A DNA stretch of 64,000 bases from Takakia lepidozioides (Eukaryota; Streptophyta; Takakiopsida; Takakiales; Takakiaceae): positions 15,934,001-15,998,000 of the forward strand of contig CM060733.1 in NCBI GenBank assembly GCA_030704615.1, in the 5' to 3' direction. Made by a program: the position numbers and the translations under genes. Below the pieces are notes generated by a model, which worked only from the letters and a program-made list of their open reading frames with translations, did not search any database and was not told the DNA's origin. Below are positions 1 through 10,843 of the stretch, in pieces (position 1 is the first letter of the stretch; the number at the start of each line of letters is the position of its first letter).

Positions 1-458
1 TCTGCTTCCTCCCCTTCGGCATTGGCCTACGTCCGAAGTATAATTTCCGGAGCTTGCGACGAGGTCTCCTGTCTGGTGCACGAAACTCCCCCCTCTCAGG
101 TTCGAGCATAAGAAGAACAGAGAGAGGGAAAAGGGGCAAAGAGTGCAGATGGAAAGGGCGCGAGAGGGGTGACTGAGGAGACACGACAAAAGTAGATGAA
201 ACGGCGGTGATGCACCACTTGGGTTCGAAAGGGTTGGACGAAAGTGTCTCCTCGTGGACTTTGCGTCATTACGAAATTCGAATCGTTCAGGGTACGCCTG
301 CCGTCCGAAAAACAAACATCATTATCCAACGGTCAGGCCGCGCCGCCTCATGCCCCTTCAGTCAGATAGAGTGCCGACATGTGCAGCAATTCCGTTGCTC
401 CACGTGTTCACATTTCAAGGCATTTCCGTCCCAGCGTCTGATGAGTTGGAGCGAAAAT

Positions 459-2163
459 GCGAATGCGGCGCCGCATTTCCGTTAAGTACCATCACGAAGC
501 TACACATCCGTACTTGTTGGAAGAAAATGCGGCACCGCATTTCCGTTCCACCTTCACATACCTTAGTTGTTGAACGGAAATACGGTGCCGCATTTCCGTC
601 CCACAGCTCCATGTATGAGATTCAAAAGGGAAATGCGGCGCCGCATTTCCGTTCTGGAATGTCGAAAGGTGCGATTCGGACGGGAATGAGGCACAACATT
701 TCAGTTCCCGTGGTTCATGATTTTCAATGTGAACGGAAATGCGGTACCGCATTTCCGTTCCCCCTTCACATACGTTAGTTGATGAATGGAAATGCCGTGC
801 CACATTTCCGTTCGGGAAAGTATAGAGGTCTCACCTGGACAGAAATGCGGTGCCGCATTTCCGGTCTCGAAAGTTTGAAGGTCTCACATGGATGGAAATG
901 CGGCAACACATTTCCGTAGCACAGCTCCAGGCCCCATATAGAAAACGGAAATGCGGCGCCGCATTTCCGTTCTAGAATGTCGGAAGGTGCGACTCGGACG
1001 GAAATGCGGTGCCGCATTTCTGTTCCCGTTGCGCACGATTTTCAGTCAGAACGGAAATGCGGTACCGCATTTCCGTTCTGTAGAGTATTAACGTCTGACG
1101 CTGGCGGAAATGCTGTGCCGCATTTTCGTTCCACAGCTCCATGCCTCACATACAAAACGGAAATGCGGCGCCGCATTTCCGTTTTGGAATGTCGGAAGGT
1201 GCGACTCCGACGGAAATGCGGTACCGCATTTCAGTTCCGATGTTTCAGGATATTTCATCAGAACGGAAATGCGGTGCCGCATTTCCCTTTTGAATCTAAT
1301 ACATTCCGTTCTGGAATGTTGGGAGGTGCGACTCGGATGGAAATGCGTTGCCGCATTTCAGTTCCGATGGTTCACGATTTTCAGTCAGAACGGAAATGCG
1401 GTACCGCATTTCCGTTCTGGAATGTTGGTAGGTGCGACTCGGATGGAAATACGCTGCCGCATTTCAGTTCAGATGGTTCACGATTTTCAGTCAGAACGGA
1501 AATGCGGTACCGCATTTCCGTTCTGGATAGTATGAATGTCTCAAGCGGTCGGAATTGCGCTGTATGAAGCTGTCGGAATCGCACTCGGCTCCATGCATCA
1601 GATACAAAATGGAAATGCGGCGCCGCATTTCCGTTCTGGAATGTCGGAAAGTGCGACTCGGACAGAAATGCGGTGCCGCATTTCTGTTCCCGTTGTTCAT
1701 AATTCTCAATCAGAACGGAAATGCGGTACCGCATTTCCGTTCCACCTTCACATACCGTGCTTGGTGGATGGAAATGCGGTACCGCATTTCCGTTATGGAG
1801 AGTATGAATGTCTTTTAAGGACGGAAATGTGCTGCAGCATTTCTATCCCTCAGCTCCATGCATCAGATACAAAATGGAAATGCGGCGCCGCATTTTCGTT
1901 CTGGAATGTCGGAAAAGTGCGACTCGGACGGAAATGCGGTGCCGCATTTCTGTTCCCGTTGTTCATAATTCTCAATCAGAACGGAAATGCGGTACCGCAT
2001 TTCCGTTCCACCTTCACATACCGTGCTTGCTGGATGGAAATGCGTTACCGCATTTCCGTTCTGGAGAGTATAAAGGTTTCCCCCGGACGGAAACTCGGTG
2101 CCGCATTTCCGTCGCTCTGGTGCATGACCAAGATGCAATACGGAAATGCGGCGCCGTATTTCC
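459..2163. repeat. 53-bp-period palindrome array (copy C)
   Basis: A 22-bp palindrome with arms GGAAATGCGG and its complement flanks a central YR step (CG, TA, CA or TG). From 523 on, copies begin at 523, 576, 629, 682, 735, 788, 841, 894, 947, 1000, 1053, 1106, 1159, 1212 and 1265, exactly 53 bp apart. After a 74-bp step the register resumes: 1339, 1392, 1445, 1498, 1551, then 1611, 1664, 1717, 1770, 1823, 1876, 1930, 1983, 2036, 2089, 2142. The 31-bp spacers fall into about five families that recur in a fixed order, giving a 265-bp higher-order unit (1611 to 1876). The array lies just upstream of the transposase start. All reading frames through it are open only because the unit lacks stops; I do not call protein here. 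Confidence 0.95.
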
Positions 2164-2376
2164 GTCCACCAGCAATCGAAAGAATCACTCGGGACGGGAA
2201 ATCTGGAACCTGAATGGGTTGCATTGTTCCGAAACAACACAATTGCGGCCAGTCTTGATGAGCACAACTTGGTTGTCTGACCGTTTTAACTAACAGTACT
2301 GGCACTTGTCAGTGCGAACGTTCCTGTCTGCACCGAGAATACTGCTGGATCCACCCTCAGGAGAAACTGTCAGGAG

Positions 2377-5300
2377 ATGTTATTTCGTCGCCGAATCGGC
2401 CATCATTGTCATACTTACTGGCTATGGAATCAAACCTCCCAACTTCATGCATGTAGCTTGAAACAATACTTTCCACTTCAATGTGCGACTTCCAATCGTC
2501 GATGGACTCCGCAGATCCACTTAGATGGTGCCTGTGAGCCTTGGTCTGTCGCTATACTGAACCTCGCACTTGCCAACTCCGTGCGGTGTTCGATGGCTCC
2601 GAATTCCTACGCTATAGTTTGCTGTCCTCCGCAACTTGGGAGAGCCTGGATCCCAAACGAGGGAGGACTTTGCAGAGTGACTGAAACTTACCTTTGTTCC
2701 AAATTCAAGCTCAAACCGGGCACAGTTTATTTGGAAGAAGAAAGGAAGGATGTTCCTGGACAGGTTGACGAGACCATTGTCGTGCTAGGTAACGACGGAG
2801 GTTGCGGAATCGAATGGCACGTTCCCCCGTCAGACACCATCCTGTACCGAGCTGTGGGAATGCCCATTCCCTTTCCGAATCAGTCGCTGCCCACACCATC
2901 CACAAAGGAGTCCGGAAACCGAGAGGCGGCCACTGCCAACAGAGAGGTATGCAACGATAATCATTCCCGACCTGGACCGTCAAGACCCTCCATAGCTTCT
3001 CGTGTGGACGTATTCGACATTTCCGACGAGGAAGATGATTGCATTGAGGTACCCATGTCCTCCACACGGTCGTTCAAATCCGGCATGGACGTCTCTGTCG
3101 GTGCTACGAATGTGCCCTCGAGCATAACTCCAACCCGGTCCATTGTGCAGCTCCTACGACAACATCACCTCGATGGTTCTCGCTCCGAGCTGGCTGCTCT
3201 CGACTATGCCAAATTCCCAGTCAGAAAGGTAACGTTTCTGCCTCCCGAAGTCGATGGCAATGTCATCTTCGAGTTTCCACCTGTTTCTTCGTCAAACAAA
3301 GCCTCCGGGATGTTAACAGACATGGATCGAAAGCATGACGGACACCCCTGGTGTGTGACGAAGACCAGTAGCACGAAAATTGCTGATGGTGTTCGTGTAC
3401 GATATGTCCTCTGTGCGGGGAAGCTGAGGTGCCTCAATCCCACCTGCTTCCACTTTCTCTCCAAAGGAGGGCGGAGAAACGAGACGGATTGGACTGGCAC
3501 AACGCATCATCCATTCATTGTCTCCAGCCAAGCTCCTGCGGGTTCTTTCAAGTGTGCACATTGCAAAGAACCACCGACGTGCATGTCCATGTGCAGAGCC
3601 AAGCAATATTACGTAATCCATTTGCTCCCGGACTTGACTAGAGCTTGCATACACGTTGGGGTCCACTGCCACCCCTTGGCGAGAGGCAACATGCGTGAGG
3701 CTGTGCAGGAAGCACACGACATCATAAAAGAGGAGGTGAAATTGAGCCCCGGAGCCAGACCAAAGCAGATTCAGCTGAAGGCAGCCCACAAGATTGCTCT
3801 TGGCAAAATCATGTCTGAAGATGGTTCCGACCGAGAGCCCTTGACCGAAGACGAGATGCGTGACCTCTTGGAGTCCGTCTCGCACGTTTGTAGTCCGAAT
3901 GTGCGGAATCACATCGTATCTTGCAAGCAGGAGTTCGGCAGGGGGTCGGACATGTACTCAATCCTGGAGGTGAAACGAATGACTGGATATGACTACATCC
4001 AAGGTAGCAGGTTTCCAGGGCAAGGCAGCGAATCCGATCGTTGTTACATTTTCAAAATGTCGACGTGTGGGCCTGGGAGTGGAGTCGACTTGGTCACTCG
4101 CATGACAACTGGAAACTTGTCGAATGCTTGGGTGATGTTTGATCACATCAAGCGAATTACAAACCATCAGTGGGTGACTATGGGTGCGCATGTTTATGAC
4201 TATCACTCCAAGAGGCTCATGACGATTGCAATCTGCGAGATGAAAGGGGAGGACACACAGTCCGAGATGCATCTGTGGGAGGGCATAAACCAGCAGATGG
4301 CAAGGGCGGGATTGCCAGAGCCCAATTTCAGGGGATTCATGGCAGACAACGCTCAGGCCAACTGGGCAACGGTGCGGCGTGTGTACGGTGAGGACCCCAA
4401 TGTTCCAATGGAGGGGAAAGAGAGATCCTGTGGATTCCATTGGATGCAGAGTCTATCCCACTACACTACCAAATTTGTTGCTAGCTCATTCCAGGCTGAA
4501 CACCGTGTCCTTTGTACGGTGTGGAAGGATGCACCCACATTTGATGACGCGGAGGTTAAGTTTGCTATCATCGAGGCTTGGTGGAACACGTCAGGTGCAG
4601 TGGAGACAACCAATCTGGGAGCATTGCACAGCTGGTTGGGGTGGTGGCATTTTCGGTATCGACAGTTCGGACAGTACATGCGGGAGGTAGGCTGCTGTCA
4701 ATTTCGTTCATTTGTCTTTATGTTACGGACATTTCGATTGGTCCCTCACCATTGTTTGTGTCCTTCTAGGAGCGGTGCTTGGATTCCGACACGGACATGC
4801 CGAACACAAATATGGCAGAATCGGTCCACTCCTCCTGGCGAGCGTCTTCTGCCGCACATCTGGTGGACGTAGTGACGGCCACAACGGAGGACATCGACAG
4901 AGCAATCATGCAGCAAGCCACGTACTACAAGTTCCTGAGCGGCAAACAATGGGGCTTTGGGCCGGACAAGGAGGAATTGTTGGTACGAACAGCTTCGAGG
5001 TCCAAGAATCCAGTGAAATGGGCGACAGCATTGCGAGACAAGATCAAAGGGACGCCTCTGCACCGCAGAGGTGAACACCTAGAGGGGGACGTCCGGACTC
5101 GCCCTGTCAGGCGGAGGATTGAAGAGGAACCCGGGTGCGAAGAGGATTCCTGGAGATCCGACAGGAACATTCGGACAGCACCTCGAGGTCCCGTCATGTT
5201 GCCGCACAATGTGTCTTCCAGCAGTGGAAGCCCAAGAAATTCCAGATCGCCGTCGCCTTCAACCGGGGATTTCGTGCAAAAAATTCCCACCGCTCCCTTG

Positions 5301-6200
5301 CCCCACATTCCGCCCGCTGTTATGCAGTATGGCCAAGCCATTGTGGAGACGACTGTGTCTGCATCACAGTGGAGAATTGCTCGCACAAAGCCGTCGTTTC
5401 GAGGAAGGTGTTCCGCAATTCATGTGGATACACGGCAACGTTGTTTAGAGATGATAAGGAGGAATCCAGATGGGGCTGTCCCTGCTCCTACTTTTACAGG
5501 AAGATTTGTCCATGCAAAGTTTGCGGAGGCGACAACCACCCAGTTCTGGTTCTGCAGGCACGACATTATGACTTGCGTGTATGGAAAGCCCAAGTACGGC
5601 ATACAAACAATGCCAGAGGCTCCCCCGGTGTGGCCGATGGAACCAGGCTGCGATCTGAGTCAGGTTGAGGCCGACGCCCTTACCGCCGCAGGATTTCGGA
5701 TGGTGCAGCGCACTGACGTCCCCAGACATCCATTTCCGCTTCCACAGCCTCCACCACCGACCCCTGTGAGAGCAAGAACAATGGGACACGACAGCTCTAA
5801 GCATCCTACACACCGTTGGGGGAAACCGAAGAGGCGGCGACCTCCCTCAAAAGTGAACGAGACAAGGATGGGGAATGCACTTCGGATGAACTGTACAATC
5901 CAGAGCTCGACAGAAGTGCCCCCACCAGGATTCGGGCGTGTGTATCAGATGGCCACGGCGGGCTCAGCTGTTCGCAATGAGGTGTACACCATCACCATTT
6001 CAGAATTACCCACCTGCAATTGCACCGACTTCCAGATCATGGCGAACAAGGGGGCATCATACTGCCCTTGCAAGCATTTGTACTACGTGTACCTAAAGAG
6101 ACTCCGTTGTAATTCCACAACTAATCACTTCATACATGCACCAGGGTTGAGCCCCCAGGAGGTTCACACTCTTCTGAATATGGATCCAGGGGACCAGTGA
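2377..6200 (+). CDS. MULE transposase with SWIM zinc finger (copy C)
   Basis: Two exons, 2377-4686 and 4770-6200, join in phase across an 83-bp GT-AG intron (donor GGGAG/GTAGGC, acceptor CTTCTAG/GAGC) to give about 1246 residues. Without splicing the first frame runs on to 4872 with an unrelated tail. Residues 370-440 are rich in Cys and His (CFHF, CAHC, CMSMC). A DDE-like core follows: MADNAQANW near residue 655 could hold the second acidic residue, CGFHW near 685 matches the C-x2-H of MULE transposases, and an acidic EVKFAIIEAWW stretch follows. The C-terminus carries a SWIM finger, CNC followed by CPCKH. Such enzymes cut the element ends in the nucleus. The ATG at 2377 is the first Met of the open frame. 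The gene reads towards the alpha end. Copy D encodes the same length with few substitutions, which suggests recent or selected coding sequence. Confidence 0.85.
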
Positions 6201-6942
6201 GCTTGGCTTGCGGTCCCAATACAATGGTACGCCCATCCTTTTCGGATAGTAGAACTGTACTGCTGCCAGTACCTCAGACTCTGGCCACAGAAAGGTCCGA
6301 CATATGTCTTGCCTACCAGTAACCTGTTTTGCTCGAACTAAGATATTACTATATCGTTCACTTGCTTCCACGTGCATGTATTTTTGTATGTTGGAGGGTT
6401 CATGTTTTTCTGCTTTCCGAAAACTTGCTTTCCTCATTCGACCTCCGACAAGGAAATGCGGCGCCGCATTTCCAAGTATCGTCGTAGGTACTGGCAGAGG
6501 CGGCCTTCGCCAACACCAAACCGCTCCGAAATTTCGCACGTGCGAACCCTAATGCGGCACCTTATTTCCCAGTTCAGTTGCAAACCTTTCCCGCCGAATA
6601 CCCGAAGAAGACAGAATTGTGAAGTACTGCAGACTGTATTGGTGCAGACTCCATTGGTTCAATCGCGGCAAAAGGGTCAGCTTCATTCCAATGTTAAGGC
6701 ATATAAAACCGCGGAATACTCTATACATGCCAGTATGCGACATCCTTTTGCAGTGGTATACTGGATTTCCCGTTGCACGGTCACTTATTTCCATGAGCGG
6801 ATCTAAAAAACCATGAGCGGACTTGTTACTGACGACATATCTTCGCCGCATTACATGATCTGGAACGTCCAAAAACGGCAAGGTCAAATAAAAAACTATT
6901 ATTTTAATACTTGTTTAATCTGCCGCATTTCCAAATTTGGAG
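6201..6942. other. transposase 3' region of copy C, no gene
   Basis: No convincing coding sequence. One isolated intact palindrome of the array type lies at about 6455-6476 and half-copies occur near 6550 and 6921. The same segment recurs at 23650-24330 and 45985-46700, so the short ORFs in it are repeat-borne shadows. It probably holds the 3' UTR and subterminal sequence of the transposase gene. Confidence 0.6.
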
Positions 6943-7051
6943 GAGTCCGCTCATGAAATCCGCGTATCTTAGACTTCGGCTCACCGCTCATGCGGCTCAT
7001 GCGGCTCATGGCTCATGGCTCATGGTTTCTGCTCATGAAATAGTAAACCTC
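6943..7051 (-). repeat. alpha terminus with ATGAGC subterminal repeats (copy C)
   Basis: Read on the minus strand the end starts GAGGTTTACTATTTC, then ATGAGC recurs every 7-9 bases, as ATGAGCC and GCATGAGCC. The same end occurs at 23532 and 45869. Clustered short motifs at MULE ends are usual transposase-binding sites; that role is inferred here. Confidence 0.75.
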
Positions 7052-7697
7052 GCAGCTTTGAGCCTCATAGATGTTGTGAGGGCCCTTGCCACTTGCCCCT
7101 TGGGCGGAAGGGCCTGCAATCTATGGAGAAAGATTGTAAGCCTGAACTGTGCCTCGGATTGCAATGGTACACATGCAAACCTTGCACCTAGGATCTGAGA
7201 TGGACTTGTGCTCCTGGCGCCAAGCATTGCTTGGAGAAAAGATGACTGTAATGGTTCCAAATTCTTTTCCCACCAGGAGACAGGGACAGTAGGTGCCCAG
7301 AACTCGCAACCATTGATGGTAGCAGGGCTGACAACGGTGTCAAACAACCACTTTTTGGTCGGGGGATGCCGCAGATGTATTTGCTTGCATTTGGCGTGAA
7401 GGCGAACGGAGGCCGCCTTACCTTTAGTCAATCTGTCGAAGGCAGTGGCTGCAAAGTGAAACTTGGGGGAATGGATAACCAGACCTAGGTACCGGTATGA
7501 TTTGACAATCTCAATTTCCTGCTGGTTGAAGATGAATCTACGATCAGCCTGGCCATTGAAGACCATGATCTTGGTCTTGCTAAGATTGACTTGCATCCCA
7601 TAGTCTTTGCAGAACTGTTCCAAAATTTTGATATGGCGTTGCAGAAAGACCGGGGATTGTGCCAAAAGGGCAACATCATCAGCGTAGAGGAGATGTG
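7052..7697 (-). pseudogene. LINE reverse transcriptase fragment
   Basis: The minus-strand frame holds the reverse-transcriptase catalytic box YADD within LLYADDVALLA, followed by the VNLSKTKIMVF block typical of non-LTR retrotransposon RT palm and thumb regions. Endonuclease, fingers and C-terminal parts are missing. The 3' side is cut by MULE copy C at 7051, where the frame runs into the element terminus. The 5' side is joined at about 7697 to a LINE piece in the opposite direction. It is dead sequence. The family resembles the other LINE pieces in the window, but this RT region has no overlap with them to prove identity. Confidence 0.75.
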
Positions 7698-7820
7698 ATT
7701 GGGCAGAAAATGAAGTTAGGCAGAAAACATCCCTGAACATGTTTTCAATTTGTGTCATGGGGAGGACATCGTGGAAAAACCTTCAGGTCTACCACTGTGT
7801 GCAGAGGGACTAGTTTTTAG
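7697..7820 (+). pseudogene. short LINE fragment, opposite orientation
   Basis: The plus strand matches the LINE segment at 15120-15190 (minus) and 17990-18060 (plus), including the stretch encoding NEVRQKTS and a diverged copy of the following MGEDIL region. It is joined back to back with the RT fragment to its left. Confidence 0.5.
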
Positions 7821-8600
7821 GTCAAGGAAATGTTGCTTTGTCACGTCATTGCACCTGCGTTGGAGTACGCATTTGCTATATGCGTTGATAACTCCAACGA
7901 GGCTAGGTCTGCAATATCCTTTCAATTGAATTGTGTCTGCACCTGTGTTTACCAACATTGAGAGTCTTTAGGCCTTTTGGGGCTCCGTTGCTGGGCTCCG
8001 CCATACAGCCATTTGCTGATTGTGTGAATAGATGTCCAGTGGATATGTGCAAAACCCGGATGGATGTTCTGTTTCCTGGTAAGTTTAATGTGGTAGTGAT
8101 GTGAACCCGCCCACATTCTGTTTCTTCACCAATGAATGGGCTTACATGTTATGAGGACGTTCTGTCCCTCTCCTTTTCAGTTTTTGGCACTTGCGCTGCA
8201 GGGGAGTGGGTTTGAGGTCAGCCAATCCATAGTTGTGGTTGTGGGATGGTTTATGCTCTGGTGACGTTGTGTTCAATAGGACTACAGCTGATGCACCTTG
8301 TGTGTGGGATGTTTTTGGCAGCGGAAGGGGAGTGAAGCTGCAGCAAAGCACTCTCAACCACCACACAATGCCAACCAACACCAACCTTGGCACCCACCCC
8401 CTGCCGGATGGTCTCCACAACAGAGTGCACCATGGGGAGCACCCCCTGCTTTGGGGTCGTGGCGCTAGCCTCCTGATGTTGCCACGTCACAATGGGGGCC
8501 TTCCACATCTCCATACGGCCCTCCCCCCTCCGGCACACATCAGTCACCCCCCACAACATATGACGGCGCTGCTCCAGAGCATGGGGGCAGGAAACGGACA
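7821..8600. other. no gene recognised
   Basis: Short overlapping frames on both strands without domain signatures. The part from about 8230 is GC-rich and may be intron or 5' region of the CACTA-like gene that follows. Confidence 0.4.
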
Positions 8601-8630
8601 TCAGAGCTGAGGAAGGAACGACGTCATGCC

Positions 8631-9410
8631 ATGAAACAATGGGAAGGAGATGGAGAGGGAAGGGTGGCTGCAGGGCTAAAGTGCCACAAGGTGGAGGTGC
8701 ATGGAAATGGAGTCATCAATGCTGGCTGCGAAGGTAAGGAACACTGGCAGCGTGATTTGCGTGGCCTGGCATTGCGTTACCTTGACTCAAGCGTACAAGA
8801 CATTGACCAGCAGTCCCAGAGTGCCATGTCAACAGTAATAGAGGGCATAAATGGAATGTACGAGTACACACCTATCCCTGCCAATCGTGATTTTATAGTG
8901 AAGCAATGTGGGAAGATAATGAAAGGAGAAAGAGAAAAACTGAAAGATAAATGGGCGAAGACTGGTGTGAGGCCAATGAACACTGAACCGGCCTATTGGG
9001 ATAAGCTTGTTGCCTACTAGGAGTCCCCTCGTGGACTTGCAAAGGTTGAAGGGATGAAGCAAGCGCGTGCTTGTGTCACGAACCCCTCGCGTTGGGGCCG
9101 GGCAGGAGTTGCAGGCCAAGCAGCCCGTTTGGTAATCTCCCTCACCCCCTTTCATTGCTCTTACGTTGTGGCATGTTCTGATGGAAGAGACACCCACGAG
9201 TGGGTTTTATTGCTTGTGCAGAATTAGTTGTTATGTGATATGCAGGGCAGTGCTTTGTCCATATGCTCCTGGCATTTTGTACTGACAGTGTGTGGATGGG
9301 CAAATACAGAAAAGACGCAAAGCGCGGAGCCCGTCACTGTCCGAGCTCGGGGCGGAGTGCAAGAACGCTGCGACTGGCACCCCATCAGAGTCTGTTTTGA
9401 GCCAGGTATG
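8631..9410 (+). pseudogene. CACTA (Ptta/En/Spm-like) transposon protein exons
   Basis: The frame from 8631 carries an acidic and basic helical stretch ending in YWDKLVAY, then an in-frame TAG at 9018-9020. Downstream of the stop the same frame continues as ESPRGLAKVEGMKQAR to a plausible GT donor near 9131. The pattern of W, a short gap, then KxxR resembles the plant transposase family Ptta/En/Spm (Pfam Transposase_24), in which Trp is usual where the TAG stands. A second plausible exon, about 9274-9409, sits between an AG and GTATGT and encodes a short basic segment. The stop suggests decay. The family call is from motif memory and is moderate at best. Confidence 0.4.
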
Positions 9411-9596
9411 TTTTGAAGTCCGATTTCCATTCATGAATCTGTTGTTGTACTAAGATTTGGTGGGTATGTGGGGCCCCCACGCATGGTACACGAGGGGTGT
9501 TATGCCAAACCTAGCCATCTCCGAATGCCTGAAATCCTGCACATTCGGCCTCTTCTTCTGGTTTTTAACAGTACGGGTGGGTGTTTGTATGCGTAG

Positions 9597-10768
9597 GGAG
9601 TGGGGAACTCAATGGCAGCCCGCATCGGGGCCCTGGAGAGGCTTGCGGCTCTCTCTGCGGAGCGGGAGAGGGGAATGGAAGCACAACTGAAGAAGATAGT
9701 GGAACTCATGATGGGGCAAAAAGGGGGTGTGACGGGTGGCATTATGGAAGACCCCCCTGCTGCAACCATTGTACCTGACAAGGAGGAAGTAATTGTAGTG
9801 GGTAGGGATGTGACAGAGGTCCGTGCTGTTGTTGATGATATTCACAGTGGGGGGCAGGGTCCACTCGTTGAAGAGGGAGAGGTCCAGCAAGTTGGTGGGG
9901 ATGACATGGACGATGGGGGGGTCATTGCTCATGATGGGGGAAAAGGGGAAGCTGTAGGGGGAGAGGGTGGTAGTTTGCCTGGTCCAGGCTGCAGGGGGAC
10001 CAAAACTTTGCCCTCCGGGGTGACTGTTGTCTCCCAACCCACTGAGGTGAGACCCCGTGACACCCCTTCAAAAGCTCCTTTCATAGAAAAGTCGAAATTA
10101 ATTGTTCTAGACCTGAACGGGATCATGTGCCACTCTATTCCTAACTTTCAGCCCAACCCAAGGCGTCATTGGCCATGGGTGTTGACCACCAACAAGTATG
10201 TTTTCCCAAGGCCCCAGGTCTGCGAGTTTTTAAACCTTCTCTTCCGGTATTTCTACATTGGGATATGGTCATGTGCTTCCAAGGGGAATGTTGCAGACAT
10301 CTTCAAAGTGGTCATGCAGGGGGTCAAGGGTTCTCCCCTCTTTGTGTGGTCACAAGAGGAGTGTGACCCCTTGATAGAGCCACACCCCACAAAAGGGCCT
10401 GCCGTACAGAGAACTTACAGAAGAGACTGTCGAGGGTGTGGTCGGAACTTTCTGGATTTAACAAATCCAACACCCTCCTAGTGGATGATTCACCACACAA
10501 GGGGAGGGGGAACTCCCCTTTGAACATGGTCCATCCACTGTCGTTTGATGTCACTGGCAATGTCAGTGAGGGGCCCGATTCAGACTACCTTTTAGAAACA
10601 GTCTGGCCCTACTGCCAAGATTTGTTTTGCTCCAAGGATGTGCGTGTCTTCACAAGCACGCGGAAGCTAACCCCGACTGGCAGCTTGAATGTGGGAGAGG
10701 ATGGGGTCGTTGGGGGAAGTACTTCTGCGCCCATGAAGGTGAAACTAACCTTACTGTTTGCAACATGA
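9597..10768 (+). pseudogene. FCP1/NIF (HAD-type) domain protein, frame-interrupted
   Basis: The first part (internal ATG at 9612) begins with a short coiled coil (ALERLAALSAERER) and a Gly/Asp-rich linker. From about 10090 it shows the hallmarks of an FCP1-like HAD phosphatase domain: KLIVLDLNGIMCH in place of the DxDx nucleophile motif, then RPQVCEFLNLLF, then IGIWSCAS and LFVWSQEEC. The end of the domain, SNTLLVDDSP, is in another frame (from about 10430 to 10768), so a frameshift or an unrecognised short intron lies between about 10390 and 10430. FCP1 enzymes dephosphorylate Ser/Thr, for example on the RNA polymerase II tail. Here the second catalytic Asp is Asn, a variant I associate with a plant subfamily of uncertain activity. 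It lies between CACTA-like exons and could be captured cargo. Confidence 0.55.
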
Positions 10769-10843
10769 CATCGAAGCCAAAGTCCATGTTTGTTTTGTTC
10801 CCCCCGAATGCCCTCTCACGCAAGGCTGGCACTATATGTTTTG

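Larger units (their letters stand above)
1..7051 (-). mobile_element. MULE copy C, alpha-terminal part (left end outside window)
   Basis: The segment is a near-identical inverted copy of 45869-52790. It ends at 7051 in the alpha terminus, whose innermost shared core is CTATTTCATGAGC (read on the minus strand), followed by stacked ATGAGC copies. It carries the transposase gene, the 53-bp palindrome array and, at its left edge, the start of a divergently transcribed gene (complete start seen only in copy D). Assignment to Mutator-like elements rests on the SWIM-containing transposase and on the 9-bp target duplication of a sister insertion (CCCTCAAGG). It sits inside a LINE: the LINE reverse-transcriptase frame runs straight into its end. 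The flanking 9 bases are GCAGCTTTG; the partner flank lies outside the window, so the target duplication cannot be checked. Confidence 0.85.

Noticed and set aside
459-2163. CRISPR-like array (palindromic repeats with 31-bp spacers)
   Set aside because: Spacers recur in families, the repeat itself varies, no cas genes exist and the setting is a eukaryotic transposon.
459-2305. Long overlapping ORFs with repeated GNAAPHF-, MRRRIS- or KCGTAFP-like units
   Set aside because: They occur in several frames and both strands because the palindrome lacks stops; no frame is favoured and single-base indels shift all of them.
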